Part shown: positions 53,501-64,000 of the stretch, one piece after another
Numbering within the stretch: position 1 is the first letter of the stretch
Layout of the letters: each line of letters begins with the position of its first letter
From: Balanoglossus misakiensis
Taxonomy: Eukaryota > Hemichordata
Length of the DNA: 64,000 nucleotides
Assembly: GCA_040954595.2 (NCBI GenBank)
Contig: CM082593.2
Location: 2,170,001 to 2,234,000 of the forward strand
Reading direction: 5' to 3'
Translations under genes and position numbers: made by a program
Notes under the pieces: model-generated
Databases searched by the model: none
What the model saw: the letters and a program-made list of their open reading frames with translations, nothing else
What the model was told of the DNA's origin: nothing

Positions 53501-56471
53501 GCTAGATTCTACATTTTACGACAAGCGTGCCGTGGCGAGGTATGGGAAAACGGCGGTTACGGGCCTTATTAAGACTGCCGGCACCGTCGAACAATGCCTA
53601 CACGCGCTCTGGCCTTGGGAAACTGACTTTCCGTATTGTCAATGTGTACTATACGATCCTAGAAATCAGCTAAAGTTGTCTGGTCACATCGGAAAGTGTT
53701 GGCAGCATCTGTCTCAGGAAACCTAACCGGGTGAAATTTCTTCAGTCCGTATAAGCTTACCCAGACGCTGTCATAAACCACTATTATTGTTTCATTTGAT
53801 GCGAGAGGAATTTCTACATTTCAAAAATTACAATCAGGATTCTTTACTCTAAAATCCGTGCTTGCGATAAACAATACTGATATATTGTTTTAAATCTGAA
53901 CCAGGCAGAAATTTGGCTTGCATAGGTCACACAAATTAAACAGTCGATTGCCTGAAATATCGTTCCAGGAACCTGGGTTCAACGCTCTTTTCGCGCTACA
54001 AAGCACCGTTATCCTATAAGTGCGTAGACCCTTGACATTCAATGGACTTTAGACGGGTTATCGGAAGTGCCATATCTAAATTACGGGTGTGTAAGTTCCG
54101 GCATATCCACGACCTTTTCTCATCGGAGAGTGAACCGTTCTACCAATATTGGTAGTCATCTTTTTTCCATGCGTTGTCATTGTCCTTGTAAAGTCTGAGG
54201 TGTTCCCATAAAGTTTGAAGTAAACGAAATCAGTCCCCACGCCCGCGCACGAATAATTGTTTTTAAAGTCAGCAGACGGGTGGGGAGGGCCCTGGGGCAG
54301 TGAATAGGGACGGGGGAGAAAGACAGGGTATGGTGAGGCTGGCGACATAACGGAGTTGTAAAAACGGAAGAGGGGAAACCAGACCACCATGGTTACCACA
54401 CGCAAGGCGTCATGGGAGTAAGACCAAGAGAAATCTGTGTCCACACATCATTAGTGAACAAAACGCATCTGATCAGACTTTCACTCAAAATTAGGTTTAT
54501 GACGGTTAAAACACTTATGACCACACATTTAGAATGTATTTTTAATGCTTCACAAATATTTGTTCGAGCATCGTATTGCAGCAAAGAACTCGCCCACGCT
54601 TGTTTTTAAACCGAACGTAAAATTACAAGAATCTTGCATCTATTCACGTATTGTGAGCAAGTTTTTGCTTCGTCATGTGTACCATTGGAAATGACCCGAA
54701 ACTACTCAAGGTGTTCTCAAACACGTGCAATTTGGTCGTCAGGTGTGTTTGATCTTGAAATGTGAAAAAGTTCAAATGGCGCGCCTTCTTGGTGATGAGA
54801 GGCTACCGTAATGAGCGTCCCCGTCAAAATATTAGCCCACGCGCGACAAGGAATCAAATGCGTCGACGTTTCCACCTGCCCACCCAGTCAACATCAAATT
54901 TCTAAGCAATGGAACAAACCCCACGCATCCAAATCAATCTTGATGTCTAACATTTCACGCTACCTTTCAGAGTAAGGTGAAACTGCTCCGCCACTTTCAA
55001 AGCTGTGTTATGTGCTTTGATTTTAGTGACCTACTGTACGAGGAACCCCGATTCGTGGTCCCCACCTTGAGTGAGCTACGGAAAGCGCCACCAGGCGGCC
55101 TAACGTGGCTACACACCGACAACGCTGTGCCACAAACTCACTACTTCACGGGGTAGTTGCGACTGAGAGATATCGCAGATCTGTTCGGCCATTATTAACA
55201 GCTTGCTATTTACTACAAATTAAAATTATTTCCTCAATGCTGAAGTCAGACATAGCGGAGTAACAATAGCGAATGTGACATTATGATGTCGTAGATGAGG
55301 ATGTAAAATGTGAGGGGTTGTAAAAGTCGGCCATGATTTTGGCATTCCATTGACAAATCTGTAGGCCCAGAGCGACTGTCATAGATTTGAAAGACGTCGG
55401 GGCCTTGCTTGCAGTTAGCTATTTGCACCGACTTATGACCTTTCCCGGTGTGTTCAGTAGATGTGTTTGTTTTTCCACGACCTGACCTCGGAGTGTAAAA
55501 GTAGCTGTACTCGACTCGTTAAGGATTTTGCTTGGTGTGGTCTTTGGTAACCCATGGATACTGGCGATTGGTCAAGTGGCGTCACACGCGATCTCGAGAG
55601 AAATAGATGTGAATGGTTTGTCACGGTACATCAGGGACCTTTTTTAGTTATGGTCTGGGTGTTGTAAGGTACATCAATTACAGATAATTGTAAAAGTACA
55701 ATCAATGACATTCAAATGAAGCGATTTGCAGGTCCTCGCCGCCCTTGTACTCTGAGCACCATTTGGTGTGCCTGTATTGTCCAAACTGTCGAGCCGCAAG
55801 TGCTCATGGTTTATTCCATTTGGGCAGACGTTGCTTACTGGTATATCCAGTCTCATACGCAAGCCCACGTCAGGGTTAAATCCCATCGTTGTCATTCTAA
55901 CAAAGACAAGTGACAGACATAATCTCGAGCGAGATCGCAGCTGATTGATAAACTACTTAACTTTGAAATTCATGGGCTCGCGACCTCACTCAAGAGACAC
56001 TTTAAATTTCGACCCCATACTTCATCGCACTATGTTGTTTTAACTTTTCCATTGTTAAGTAGACTAAGGACAATGCAGTTCTGTTTGCTATTCCCATCGC
56101 TGTATACAAATGCTCATCTGCAAGTATCCACGGAAACGCAGAATGATCGTAAATTTTGATTTACGGAGATGAATGCCGCCCGGCTTTAAAAGACTGACTT
56201 GCATATTGAGTGCAAAGCCAATAGTTGTGCTCACGGCAATCAGATAAGGACTTATTTATCACGCAAGTCGTTTAAACTCGTGTCATCCTATTATATCTTC
56301 GCAATGAATATCGATCAATCAGTCAATCAATCAAACATTGAATTATCATCATTACAAGTAAAAGAGACTCCAATTTTTCCGGCGTAATGTCTGGGATGTA
56401 TGAGTGATAAAATGGAGGTTTTATTGAGTGAGCATTTAAACTCAGAATGGCCTTGGTGTCACTGACAATTA

Positions 56472-56483
56472 CAGAGAGAGGGA

Positions 56484-56528
<45 letters not shown>

Positions 56529-56568
56529 GAAGAGAGAGCGAGAGAGAGAGACAGACAGACAGAGACAG
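56472..56568 (+). repeat. (GA)n microsatellite with CAGA tail
   Basis: About 80 bp of nearly pure GA, then interrupted GA and CAGA units. The Arg/Glu-rich ORF across it is an artefact. Confidence 0.95.
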
Positions 56569-57732
56569 GGCTCGGAGAGAGGCGAGCGAGAGATATCAAC
56601 GGATTGGACGCATCATAAATCAAAACACCCGCCAGATAGAGGCATGAAAGTTACCCCTAAAGCAAAATTTTCTAAATACGAGGAAAATAGTGTCGAAATC
56701 GTCGGGCAGAACGAGAGAATGCTTCTCGCACGTGTTGGGATTAATGGAAACGCGAGAGTGTAATTGTTGCCGTTCTCGCCTTCATTTCAGTTTAATTAAA
56801 TGTATACTAGCACGATAGGACACAACGATGAATAAAACGGATCATTTTACTCTTCTAGTTAATCAGCTCATTGAACTGTGTGATGATAATTTCATTTCAC
56901 AGAAACCCTCCTCTCTCCAATTCATTTTTACGGAGACTCTCAATTTTTATTTTTAAGAGAGGGTAATCAAAAGTTGCTTTGAGAAAAATATGAGGAATAA
57001 AATTATGACTTGGATTTCAGGCCCGTACTAGTCGAGGATTGTGATTTTATTCCTTCTACCAAGGTCAGACTAATTTACACCCTAAGTTTGTCACTCGTGT
57101 TATTATCATCCAAGGTCGCCGAGTAATTAATACCAAGAATTGACAACAAACACACATAAAATCCATAATTGGGATTTAAAAATTTGGAAATGCATGGCGT
57201 TTTATGGGACCTATAATGCGCTTGGACACAAAATGTTATTTTTATACGAGACATTAGTGAAAGCTTAAAAATATCAAATCAACCTAAATTTCGAGGCGCA
57301 TTCTACATTAAATTAATCATGTTGAACTGTCCAAGTGACATTGTTCATCTTCCGACGCGCACACTTTAATATTTCGACTACGCGCGCGTTTATCGCGGAT
57401 AAAGTATAACTGCTAACTTTGCACAAATGATCACATATTACTACCGTGTCTACAACAATGAAGACCTAAAAGTGTGGTCTTTTCAATCAAAGTTCAATAG
57501 ACGAACAGAGAGGAGACTTTAATTAGTCGTAAAAAGCCGGCTGCACACGCGCAGACAATTTATTGTTCCAAGCGTACAATTGTCAGTTTCAATTTAACGC
57601 AGGGTCGCCGTACGATGCCAATCAAACCCGAGGAACATAAAAAATTGCAATCAGACCCATATGTAGTTGCAATTATTGTGAGCAGAGCTTTGCAAGGTGT
57701 TTGCGGTATGGTTTATTATCTAGAACGAGATG

Positions 57733-57971
57733 AGAACCACGATTTTTCGGTATTAAAGAACCACGGTTATGCATGAAACTGCCTATCTAAGAACCTTGAT
57801 GATATGAGAGAGCTATAGAGCGGTAATTGTTAATTTTTAATGAGAAATTATCATAGCATCGACTAAAAGTAAGACTTTGTAAGCTAGAACCTTGAAAATG
57901 TTTGACTTTGTAGCCTGTATAACGTAAGAACCACGATTTTTCGGTAAGAACCACGGCTATGCATGAAACTG
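57733..57971 (+). repeat. Direct repeat pair of about 47 bp
   Basis: GAACCACGATTTTTCGGTA...GAACCACGG.TATGCATGAAACTG occurs at 57733-57781 and again at 57926-57971. They differ by a 3-base deletion and one substitution. Each copy itself contains GAACCACG twice. Confidence 0.85.
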
Positions 57972-59554
57972 TGTAGTATGATTTGAAACACCTTTGAAAT
58001 ATCACAGCTTTCTACGCGAGCAATTCATGTAGTTCCTGCGAGAAACAGTGTACCAGGATGTTTGATTGTTTAATTGTCTGTTTACTTTGGTCTTGAGTTT
58101 CGATTGAGCTCTGTCCGACACGGAAACATCATAATACGAAGTTTTCGTCACACGTTCAACAACACTGAAGCGCCTTACATGGATCGCCAGTCGTTTACAC
58201 TAGTTGTTTGTGGTATCTGCGTGGCACGCCAGGGCTGAGTTTTGTGTGTGAAAACCATCGTCAATGACGCATCTTGTTTTCCATTCGCTAAGAATAGCAA
58301 AAAGTGGGATTAACATCCAGTGTGGGGTTAGTCGCAAGCAATTCAGTCGCGTGTCTGCCACCATTCGTTGCTAGTCACTAGTGTCAATTACCCATTGACT
58401 CAAAAAATCCCCACCGCTTTTTACTCGCCGTTCCAAAGACAGATCACCCTCCCTCAGTTATGCAGGTGCCTGGCAGAGCTTTTGCATCAAAACGCTGCAC
58501 AACCACGCCGTCCAACGAAAGGCCATCTGGTGCAAGATACACGGCACGTCAACACCATCAATACATCTGTCTCTCCTGGTCGACAGGTGATGTTTTAGAC
58601 AGCACCTGGCTGTTTGGTACCTGCTAATTTCCCCTGTGTGTGGGTGGACGGTGCATGATAAATGGCAGCTCTACTGAGCTCACCAAGTGTTGACACAACT
58701 CTCATCGTACCAAGAGTGTCGTACATGCAGAATGAAAACCAGGCTGCAGATTAAAAACGCATTTCGCATTTACGAACGTACTGGTCATAAAAGACTCTAT
58801 TTTTCCCAAAATTTAATCTGACCTCTAAACAAGCCAGTATCAGACCACAGTGTGTGTCTTGGCCATGGGTAGCCAAGACCCCTTTAAGTCATATTCATTC
58901 ATCACACAACGTATAACATTCAGATACGCGGGTATCTGTGATATAACTGATTGATGGGGTGAAAACGGTTGACTTCCCAACACGTCTGCCATTATTGGCC
59001 GGGCGGGACTTTTGGAATTTTTGACCATTTGGGTGTAGTCCTGACCTGCGGGTCCACAAAAACCTACAGATAATCTAATAAATCACCCGACAGCCCTTTT
59101 GCCAAAGTCAGGAAAGATAAAAAACAGATAGTGTGTGCGACGAGCATCCTTCATCATCCATAGCGATGAAACGTACATCGGAAAACAAAAGGATGCGATC
59201 AGCAGTGTTGCCATGCTGGATTATGGTTGCTAGAGACGCTTAAGGACTCCGGGGGTCACCACTGTGTATGGATTTTGCATCGCTATGATTTATTAACTAG
59301 AATCATGTGCAAGTCTTCATTGTAAATCATCAAAAGTACATAACCAACCAACCAGTGTTCACCCCTTCTAACAAAAGTCGCCTCGATAGAAAATTCTCCT
59401 AGCGCATCTGTGTTTAACATCATATTGGTCGTTACCTTGGTGTTTGAGATAAGAAATCCCTTCGCGTCTCATTACCACATATCGGTAAAATAGTCACCAA
59501 TTGACCTCAGTTCAAGTAACATATTGTAGCATACGTCACGTTCATGTATTTATC

Positions 59555-59614
59555 CATGGTCTCTCCATAGAGACCATGATTTATCTTTAATGGTCACACA
59601 GTCTTTCTGTGTGC
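59555..59614. repeat. Two consecutive hairpins
   Basis: CATGGTCTCT (59555-59564) and AGAGACCATG (59569-59578) form a perfect 10-bp stem with a 4-base loop. Shortly after, CACACAG...CTGTGTG (about 59596-59614) makes a 7-bp stem. AGAGACCRTGATG recurs beyond the second stem (about 59617). Confidence 0.65.
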
Positions 59615-61344
59615 AGAGACCGTGATGATGGACAGAAGGATTTTCACGTCCAGGATGTTGTCTGCATTTGTTGGAATTTTTCTAGGCAGGTTGATACCGC
59701 TGTACTACAAAGACCAGGCAACCACGGGGGTACCAGCTGGTGTACATTTGTACTCTCCACTTTTGTTTTGTGATTATAAATTTATGGTGTGCTCGACTCA
59801 ATCAACAAAAAAATTATATATAATAATAATATCAGCTGTATAGGTAAGCTCTGTGTTTACCCTCACTCTGTTTTGTTGGTCTCAGTCTGTTGCTGCAGCA
59901 GAGACGCGACAACGTCATTCGTAAAGGCCTAGTAACAAAGGTAAGCACGGAGCCAACAGTTGATTTTAAAGGGGCAAAGCACGGTTGACCTTTTGTTTTC
60001 CCAATGTTTCCCAATCAACAGCTCGGTACACAGACAACTACAAAGATTTATTATTTATATGTATAGAAATGCCCACTTCAACCAATATTGGCCAAAGTGG
60101 CCCTGTAGAAGCCTGTTTTAGGGGACATAAGATAAAAAGCAATCCAGATATTATAGGGCAGCTTTTGATTTATGCTTCCTCAACACAATTTAATCAGAGG
60201 CGATTTACAAGATTTACAATCATATTGTTTGTGCTTGGCTTGAATCGAGTTCACCTTGGTGTGTCAATATTTTCTCCGTTAACCATGGCAGTGAAGTGAA
60301 GTGAAATTCTGTAGTTACCAGTGTTCGTTGGGCCAATACAAGTGTTTGTCTTTCTACTTGAGAGAGAACTTAACTGACTGCGTATTTACATGGCTAAACA
60401 TGACAAGCTGAATAGCGCAGTGTTTTCTTTCATTATTTCGTAGTGGAACATAGCAGGCAGATGGGAATCTTCAGCAGTTCGGTTGAAGAATTCTTTGCGT
60501 TTCTAAGTACTCTTCGAAGTGGTGCACTCCATCAGGCAGTCTGTCTTCCTCACTCTTGACAAGTCTTTGTGCATATGCTCTCTATTTTGCACCGTGAGAA
60601 CTATTTGGGACCAATGGCCTCACTTGCTAGCCAGCTGTTTAAGGCGGCATTGCGGGCGATGAGACCGTGAGATCGGACCGAGCTCGCTTGCGTCGCTCAC
60701 CCAAACTTCGGCTAAATGACACGTCTGCGATCTGTAGACAAATAAAAGACACGGGTAAAATTATTCAAGAAAATAAAAAGAAGTGTGTGTTCTATTTTCT
60801 GCACACAGGCGGTACAACGTTGCCATCCTATGGCACTGGTTTCGAAGCCTGTTGTTGCTAGTTCTATCATCCAGGTCACGAGAGTCGCAAAACAAACTAT
60901 ACTTAGCTCAGCGATGAATGATGCATTGTACGATGCAGTGTAAAGTAACATTGGGTTAAATAAGAAACCATCTAATTCCCACCATAAAATTCAGTGTAGA
61001 CATTACAGAAATCTTTTTATCGACTAATTCATAAACCTGTCGACAGACGTTCGACAGAAATGTGGATTCAATTGAATGCACGGATGTTGAGCACTGAGCC
61101 TGGATTTCCAAGAAATCAATCACGGTCAGGCGTGGCACCCCTTAAAACAAGAGCTTCCTAGAATCATTGAATAAAAAAATAAACTGTAAATCGAGAATTT
61201 TTGCAGTTATTCCGGTTAAAACATCAGGTAACTATGGCGAATATGGATTATAACCCGTGTTTTATGCTGGGGTCTGACCTGAAGGGAGGTCATGAAAACA
61301 TGTTGTAGACAAAATATGATGCCGTCGCGTTTAATTAGGAACAC

Positions 61345-61888
61345 CACGTGACGGATTTGTACTTGCTGGTATGTCACGTGGCGAGGTAGGTTCCAGAATT
61401 CCCAGAAGAAGGGGAGGTGGGCGTTGTCACGTGACCTGACACGCTGACCAGATTTTCAACTTGGTCTTTGCGTGCTTCTGTCCAACAACAGGCACGTGGT
61501 TTCCGAATGAAAAGCGCTCCAAACGCAAATATCGTACTTTGCTATACATCATTGCAATGATATGGTCACACGTTTATGCACACTCGTGGATCATAACTGT
61601 AGAGGGCGTCATTAGGGCAGGCAACGGATCATGGGGGGGGGTTCACACATGTCGTCGATAGGTGGCAGTAAACTACATTTTTTAACATTCATGACGATTT
61701 TCTGCATACATGTATATTGACTGCATTTTCTGTTGATTGTTTTATATGTGAACATTGGCTATGTGTATTGTAAATGGATGGAAGAACGGAGAGTGAAAGT
61801 GAGTGATAGACCAGTTCATGCAAATGAAAATGGCGTTTAGTGACGTCATTCCCAGGAGGTACGTTGCGGACGTGTAGGCTACCACGTG
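61345..61888. promoter_or_regulatory. CACGTG cluster with CRE and octamer, upstream of PTEN
   Basis: CACGTG occurs at 61345-61350, 61375-61380, 61428-61433, 61493-61498 and 61883-61888. The third lies in GTCACGTGAC, the CLEAR-type palindrome bound by TFEB/MITF/USF factors. ATGCAAAT (61818-61825) and a full CRE, TGACGTCA (61841-61848), lie between the fourth and fifth. The cluster is 0.7-1.3 kb upstream of the PTEN TATA box. Confidence 0.5.
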
Positions 61889-62546
61889 TGGTTCGTGAAT
61901 CGTGAAAGGTCTGTCTCAGTCTCCCCGTCCCGAGACAGACATGACATACTGTACAGAAAGTTTGGGTGCACCTGGTTTAAGACTCATATTCCCACGCAAT
62001 TCACCAATCAGATGTGGCCTTGCGAGATACTAGTATAAGCCGATCAACAGATGGTCTGAGTTTTGATATTCAAAGTGTATCACAACTCTCACCCGCTGAT
62101 TGGTTCTAAGGATATTGATTCTTACGCTGGGCGAATTGGTGTTTGCATTTTTTTCTCGGTCGGGAAATTTCTCTATGTGTGCTCTAGCGACAACTGGTTT
62201 ATTTTCTCAGACCAGATGTTGTGTAAAAGAGGGTATTATTCGAATTTGTAGACCCTGGCGTCAAGAGGGAGACGGTAAACAATACGGTACCTCATCGTCG
62301 TCACGTAGTCGACATCTCTCAGCCCACACGTCTCAAAACTGAGGTCTATTTCCAAGTATGACATCAGTCTTTTCACTCGCAGTCGAGCCTTCAGTGGTTC
62401 CAGACCCTTCCTCTCAGTTGTTAGGCCTATTTCCACCAACCCAGACTGGACCAAGCTCTGTGCACGGACGTATAAACAGCTCTACATCGTGCCTACTCAT
62501 CTCAGAAAACCTATGACAGCGATTCTCTCGAGCCCCTACCCTTACG

Positions 62547-62554
62547 TATAAATA
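62547..62554 (+). promoter_or_regulatory. TATA box of the PTEN first exon
   Basis: TATAAATA about 30 nt upstream of the predicted start near 62577 and 68 nt upstream of the ATG at 62615. It is the only strong TATA element close to the gene. Confidence 0.5.
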
Positions 62555-62614
62555 TTTTCGTCAGTATTACCGCATCGTCGAGTCCTGATCCCAGACTCAG
62601 CCAAGATAGGGAAC

Positions 62615-64000
62615 ATGCCCGGACGTGGATTTCGACAGGTAGGTGAAGTCAACTCGACAGTCCTTACTATTTTTGTTTTAACGAGAACAAGTCAGATATA
62701 AGTGATTGTGATCGTTGAAATGGATTATAAAGTCTATAGTATTGAACCGCTCTGGACTCTAAAGATTATTCCGGGTGGCACTCGCAAGCAGGAAGCGACA
62801 ATTTCCTTAAATATAATACAATAGTACAAGAATTCGGATACATGCATTGTTCAAACATATCAATGTAAAATACAAAAAAATCCAAGAAAACAAATATGCG
62901 AGCCACGCCCATTAAAATGCAAGTTTGATTTCGCGTCATGCACATGTGTATACAACCACTGAGCTAAAACTTGGCGACTTTGTGTAAAACACGGTATTTA
63001 TGTAATAGGGTAGGGTACTCTCAGTGTGCGCTCTCAGGTTCGACCAGAAACATGAGAAAAGTCCCGCCGAGAGACTTATTTCAACTTCAGTTCAATATGT
63101 CACTGAAAAAAAGTTAAAATATTTTTTCGGCATTTGAGCCCAGCAGAATGGTTCTACAACTGATCCTTTGTTTTTATCTTCAACGACCCTGTGAAGTTTT
63201 CTGGGGACTTGTTTTGATAGGCATAGTTCGACGTATAAACTTCAATTTATGGTCATCATTTACGATATATTCCGAAAAGGTGGGGACACCAAAAATTGAC
63301 ATCATCGCCGGCATTGGAAATTGAACTACTGTGCGTTTCATATGCAAATCAGGGAGTTCCCGGGATGCTCACTTCAAATCACGTGATCTGCTACACTTTA
63401 AATTAAAGATCCTTCCGCTATCGGGTGAATAAAAGCAGAAATATCTTTGCAGCTATCGTAAAATTGATTGCATCGCGATTTCAACAAAAACGACATTATT
63501 TAAACAGTATTTTGCTCGCGTGCGTGTACGTGCATAGATATTTTATATTTGTCATAATGCGTTGGAACTTTTGGAACTATATCGCGGATGAATATTATTG
63601 GGGGTCAAAGAGCGGCTCTGGGAAGACGCCATTATGGTCTCTTTACAGCTCTAAGAAGAGAAGGTAAGATTTTCGCGAAATAACGGTATGTAAACTGGTA
63701 CAGACAACCGCGATCACCAGTCAGTCTCTTCGCGGATATAAGCGCGGACATCTGTGCGGCCATCAACACACCCCAAAGTTGTATCGTCGAGGGAGAACGC
63801 CGGGTAAACCAAGCATTTCCGCCTTGCTATTTCTGTGGTTCATGTATAACACATTGTATGCACTATAGCTATCTTACCCCAACACCAGGCGATACCCGTA
63901 CTGCAGCTAGGCCAAATGATGACATCGAAGCTGAAAGGCCTGGTCAGCAAGAAGAAACGCCGATATCAGGAGGATGGTTTCGATCTTGACCTTAGCTGTA
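62615..64000 (+). CDS. PTEN: PTEN phosphatase, N-terminal exons, partial (continues past window end)
   Basis: Exon 63889-63997 encodes [19 protein letters not shown] and then DGFDLDLS. This matches the PTEN N-terminal PIP2-binding segment with its basic KKKRRY, and stops at a GT donor (63998) inside the codon after the Ser. Exon length and phase 1 are the same as human PTEN exon 1. An upstream exon (ATG at 62615, 24 coding nt to 62638, donor CAG|GTAGGT) joins it in phase 0 over a 1250-nt intron and would add 17 residues (MPGRGFRQ plus AIPVLQLGQ) before the double Met (63916, 63919). PTEN dephosphorylates PtdIns(3,4,5)P3 and opposes PI3K/AKT. Either start could be used, and the upstream exon could instead be 5' UTR. 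A voltage-sensing phosphatase is unlikely because the initiator Met is at the PTEN position. The catalytic and C2 parts lie outside the window. Confidence 0.85.

Larger units (their letters stand above)
50518..61344. other. Intergenic region between bHLH and PTEN (head-to-head), no gene recognised
   Basis: About 11 kb with no recognisable coding exon. Overlapping short ORFs at 51735-52064, 52872-53057 and 53218-53726 look non-coding. A TATATAAA at 51757-51764 is an isolated promoter-like site. The GA microsatellite, the duplicated segment at 57733-57971 and the hairpins near 59.56 kb are listed separately. The two flanking genes are developmental or growth regulators, so regulatory DNA is plausible but unproven. 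Confidence 0.45.

Noticed and set aside
56447-56647. Arg/Glu-rich ORF resembling an RE-domain protein
   Set aside because: Translation of a GA microsatellite.
63425-63667. 80-codon ORF ending KKRR before GTAAG, as an alternative PTEN first exon
   Set aside because: Joining it at the GTAAG donor to the PTEN exon gives the wrong phase and a stop before the PTEN Met.

Overview
This is intron-rich animal nuclear DNA. The genes have GT/AG introns, TATA or CpG-type promoters, AATAAA signals, microsatellites and short terminal-inverted-repeat elements. No operons, Shine-Dalgarno sites, CRISPR arrays or prokaryotic genes are visible. The mix (an astacin with CCP and two MAM domains, an NPFF/RFamide-type receptor, a longin R-SNARE, SKP1, an Olig/Beta3-like bHLH gene and the first PTEN exons), with short introns and 10-20 kb gaps, suggests an invertebrate deuterostome such as a cephalochordate or hemichordate. 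This is inference; the species cannot be fixed from sequence alone.

Layout: (1) 3480-8740 (+), a complete 15-exon secreted metalloprotease of 656 aa. The exons sum to an exact reading frame, including a signal-peptide exon and a prodomain. (2) 9186-9820 (+), a weak two-exon small-protein candidate. (3) 13385-18650 (+), a complete 4-exon neuropeptide GPCR of 412 aa, with a pogo-like MITE and a dispersed repeat in its first intron. (4) 22730-24129 (-), a complete 4-exon longin R-SNARE of 217 aa. The 3' splice site of its last intron has been triplicated by a 60-bp tandem duplication that stays open in frame. (5) 25956-27005 (+), complete SKP1 of 162 aa with a non-coding first exon, head-to-head with the SNARE across a shared CpG-type promoter. 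(6) About 28-48.8 kb, a gene-poor stretch with microsatellites, homopolymer G tracts, a fold-back element and a few short ORFs of doubtful reality. (7) 49410-50000 (-), a single-exon bHLH transcription factor behind an E-box/TATA promoter. (8) About 50.5-61.3 kb, no recognisable gene. (9) 61345-63997 (+), a CACGTG-rich and CRE-containing upstream region, a TATA box, a short ATG-containing exon, then the PTEN exon whose donor has the same phase as human PTEN exon 1. The gene runs off the window end.

The genes look like independent loci, not a pathway. The only evident transcriptional coupling is the divergent SNARE/SKP1 pair. Splice sites were read by eye from consensus sites, phase and protein continuity; no database or transcript was consulted.
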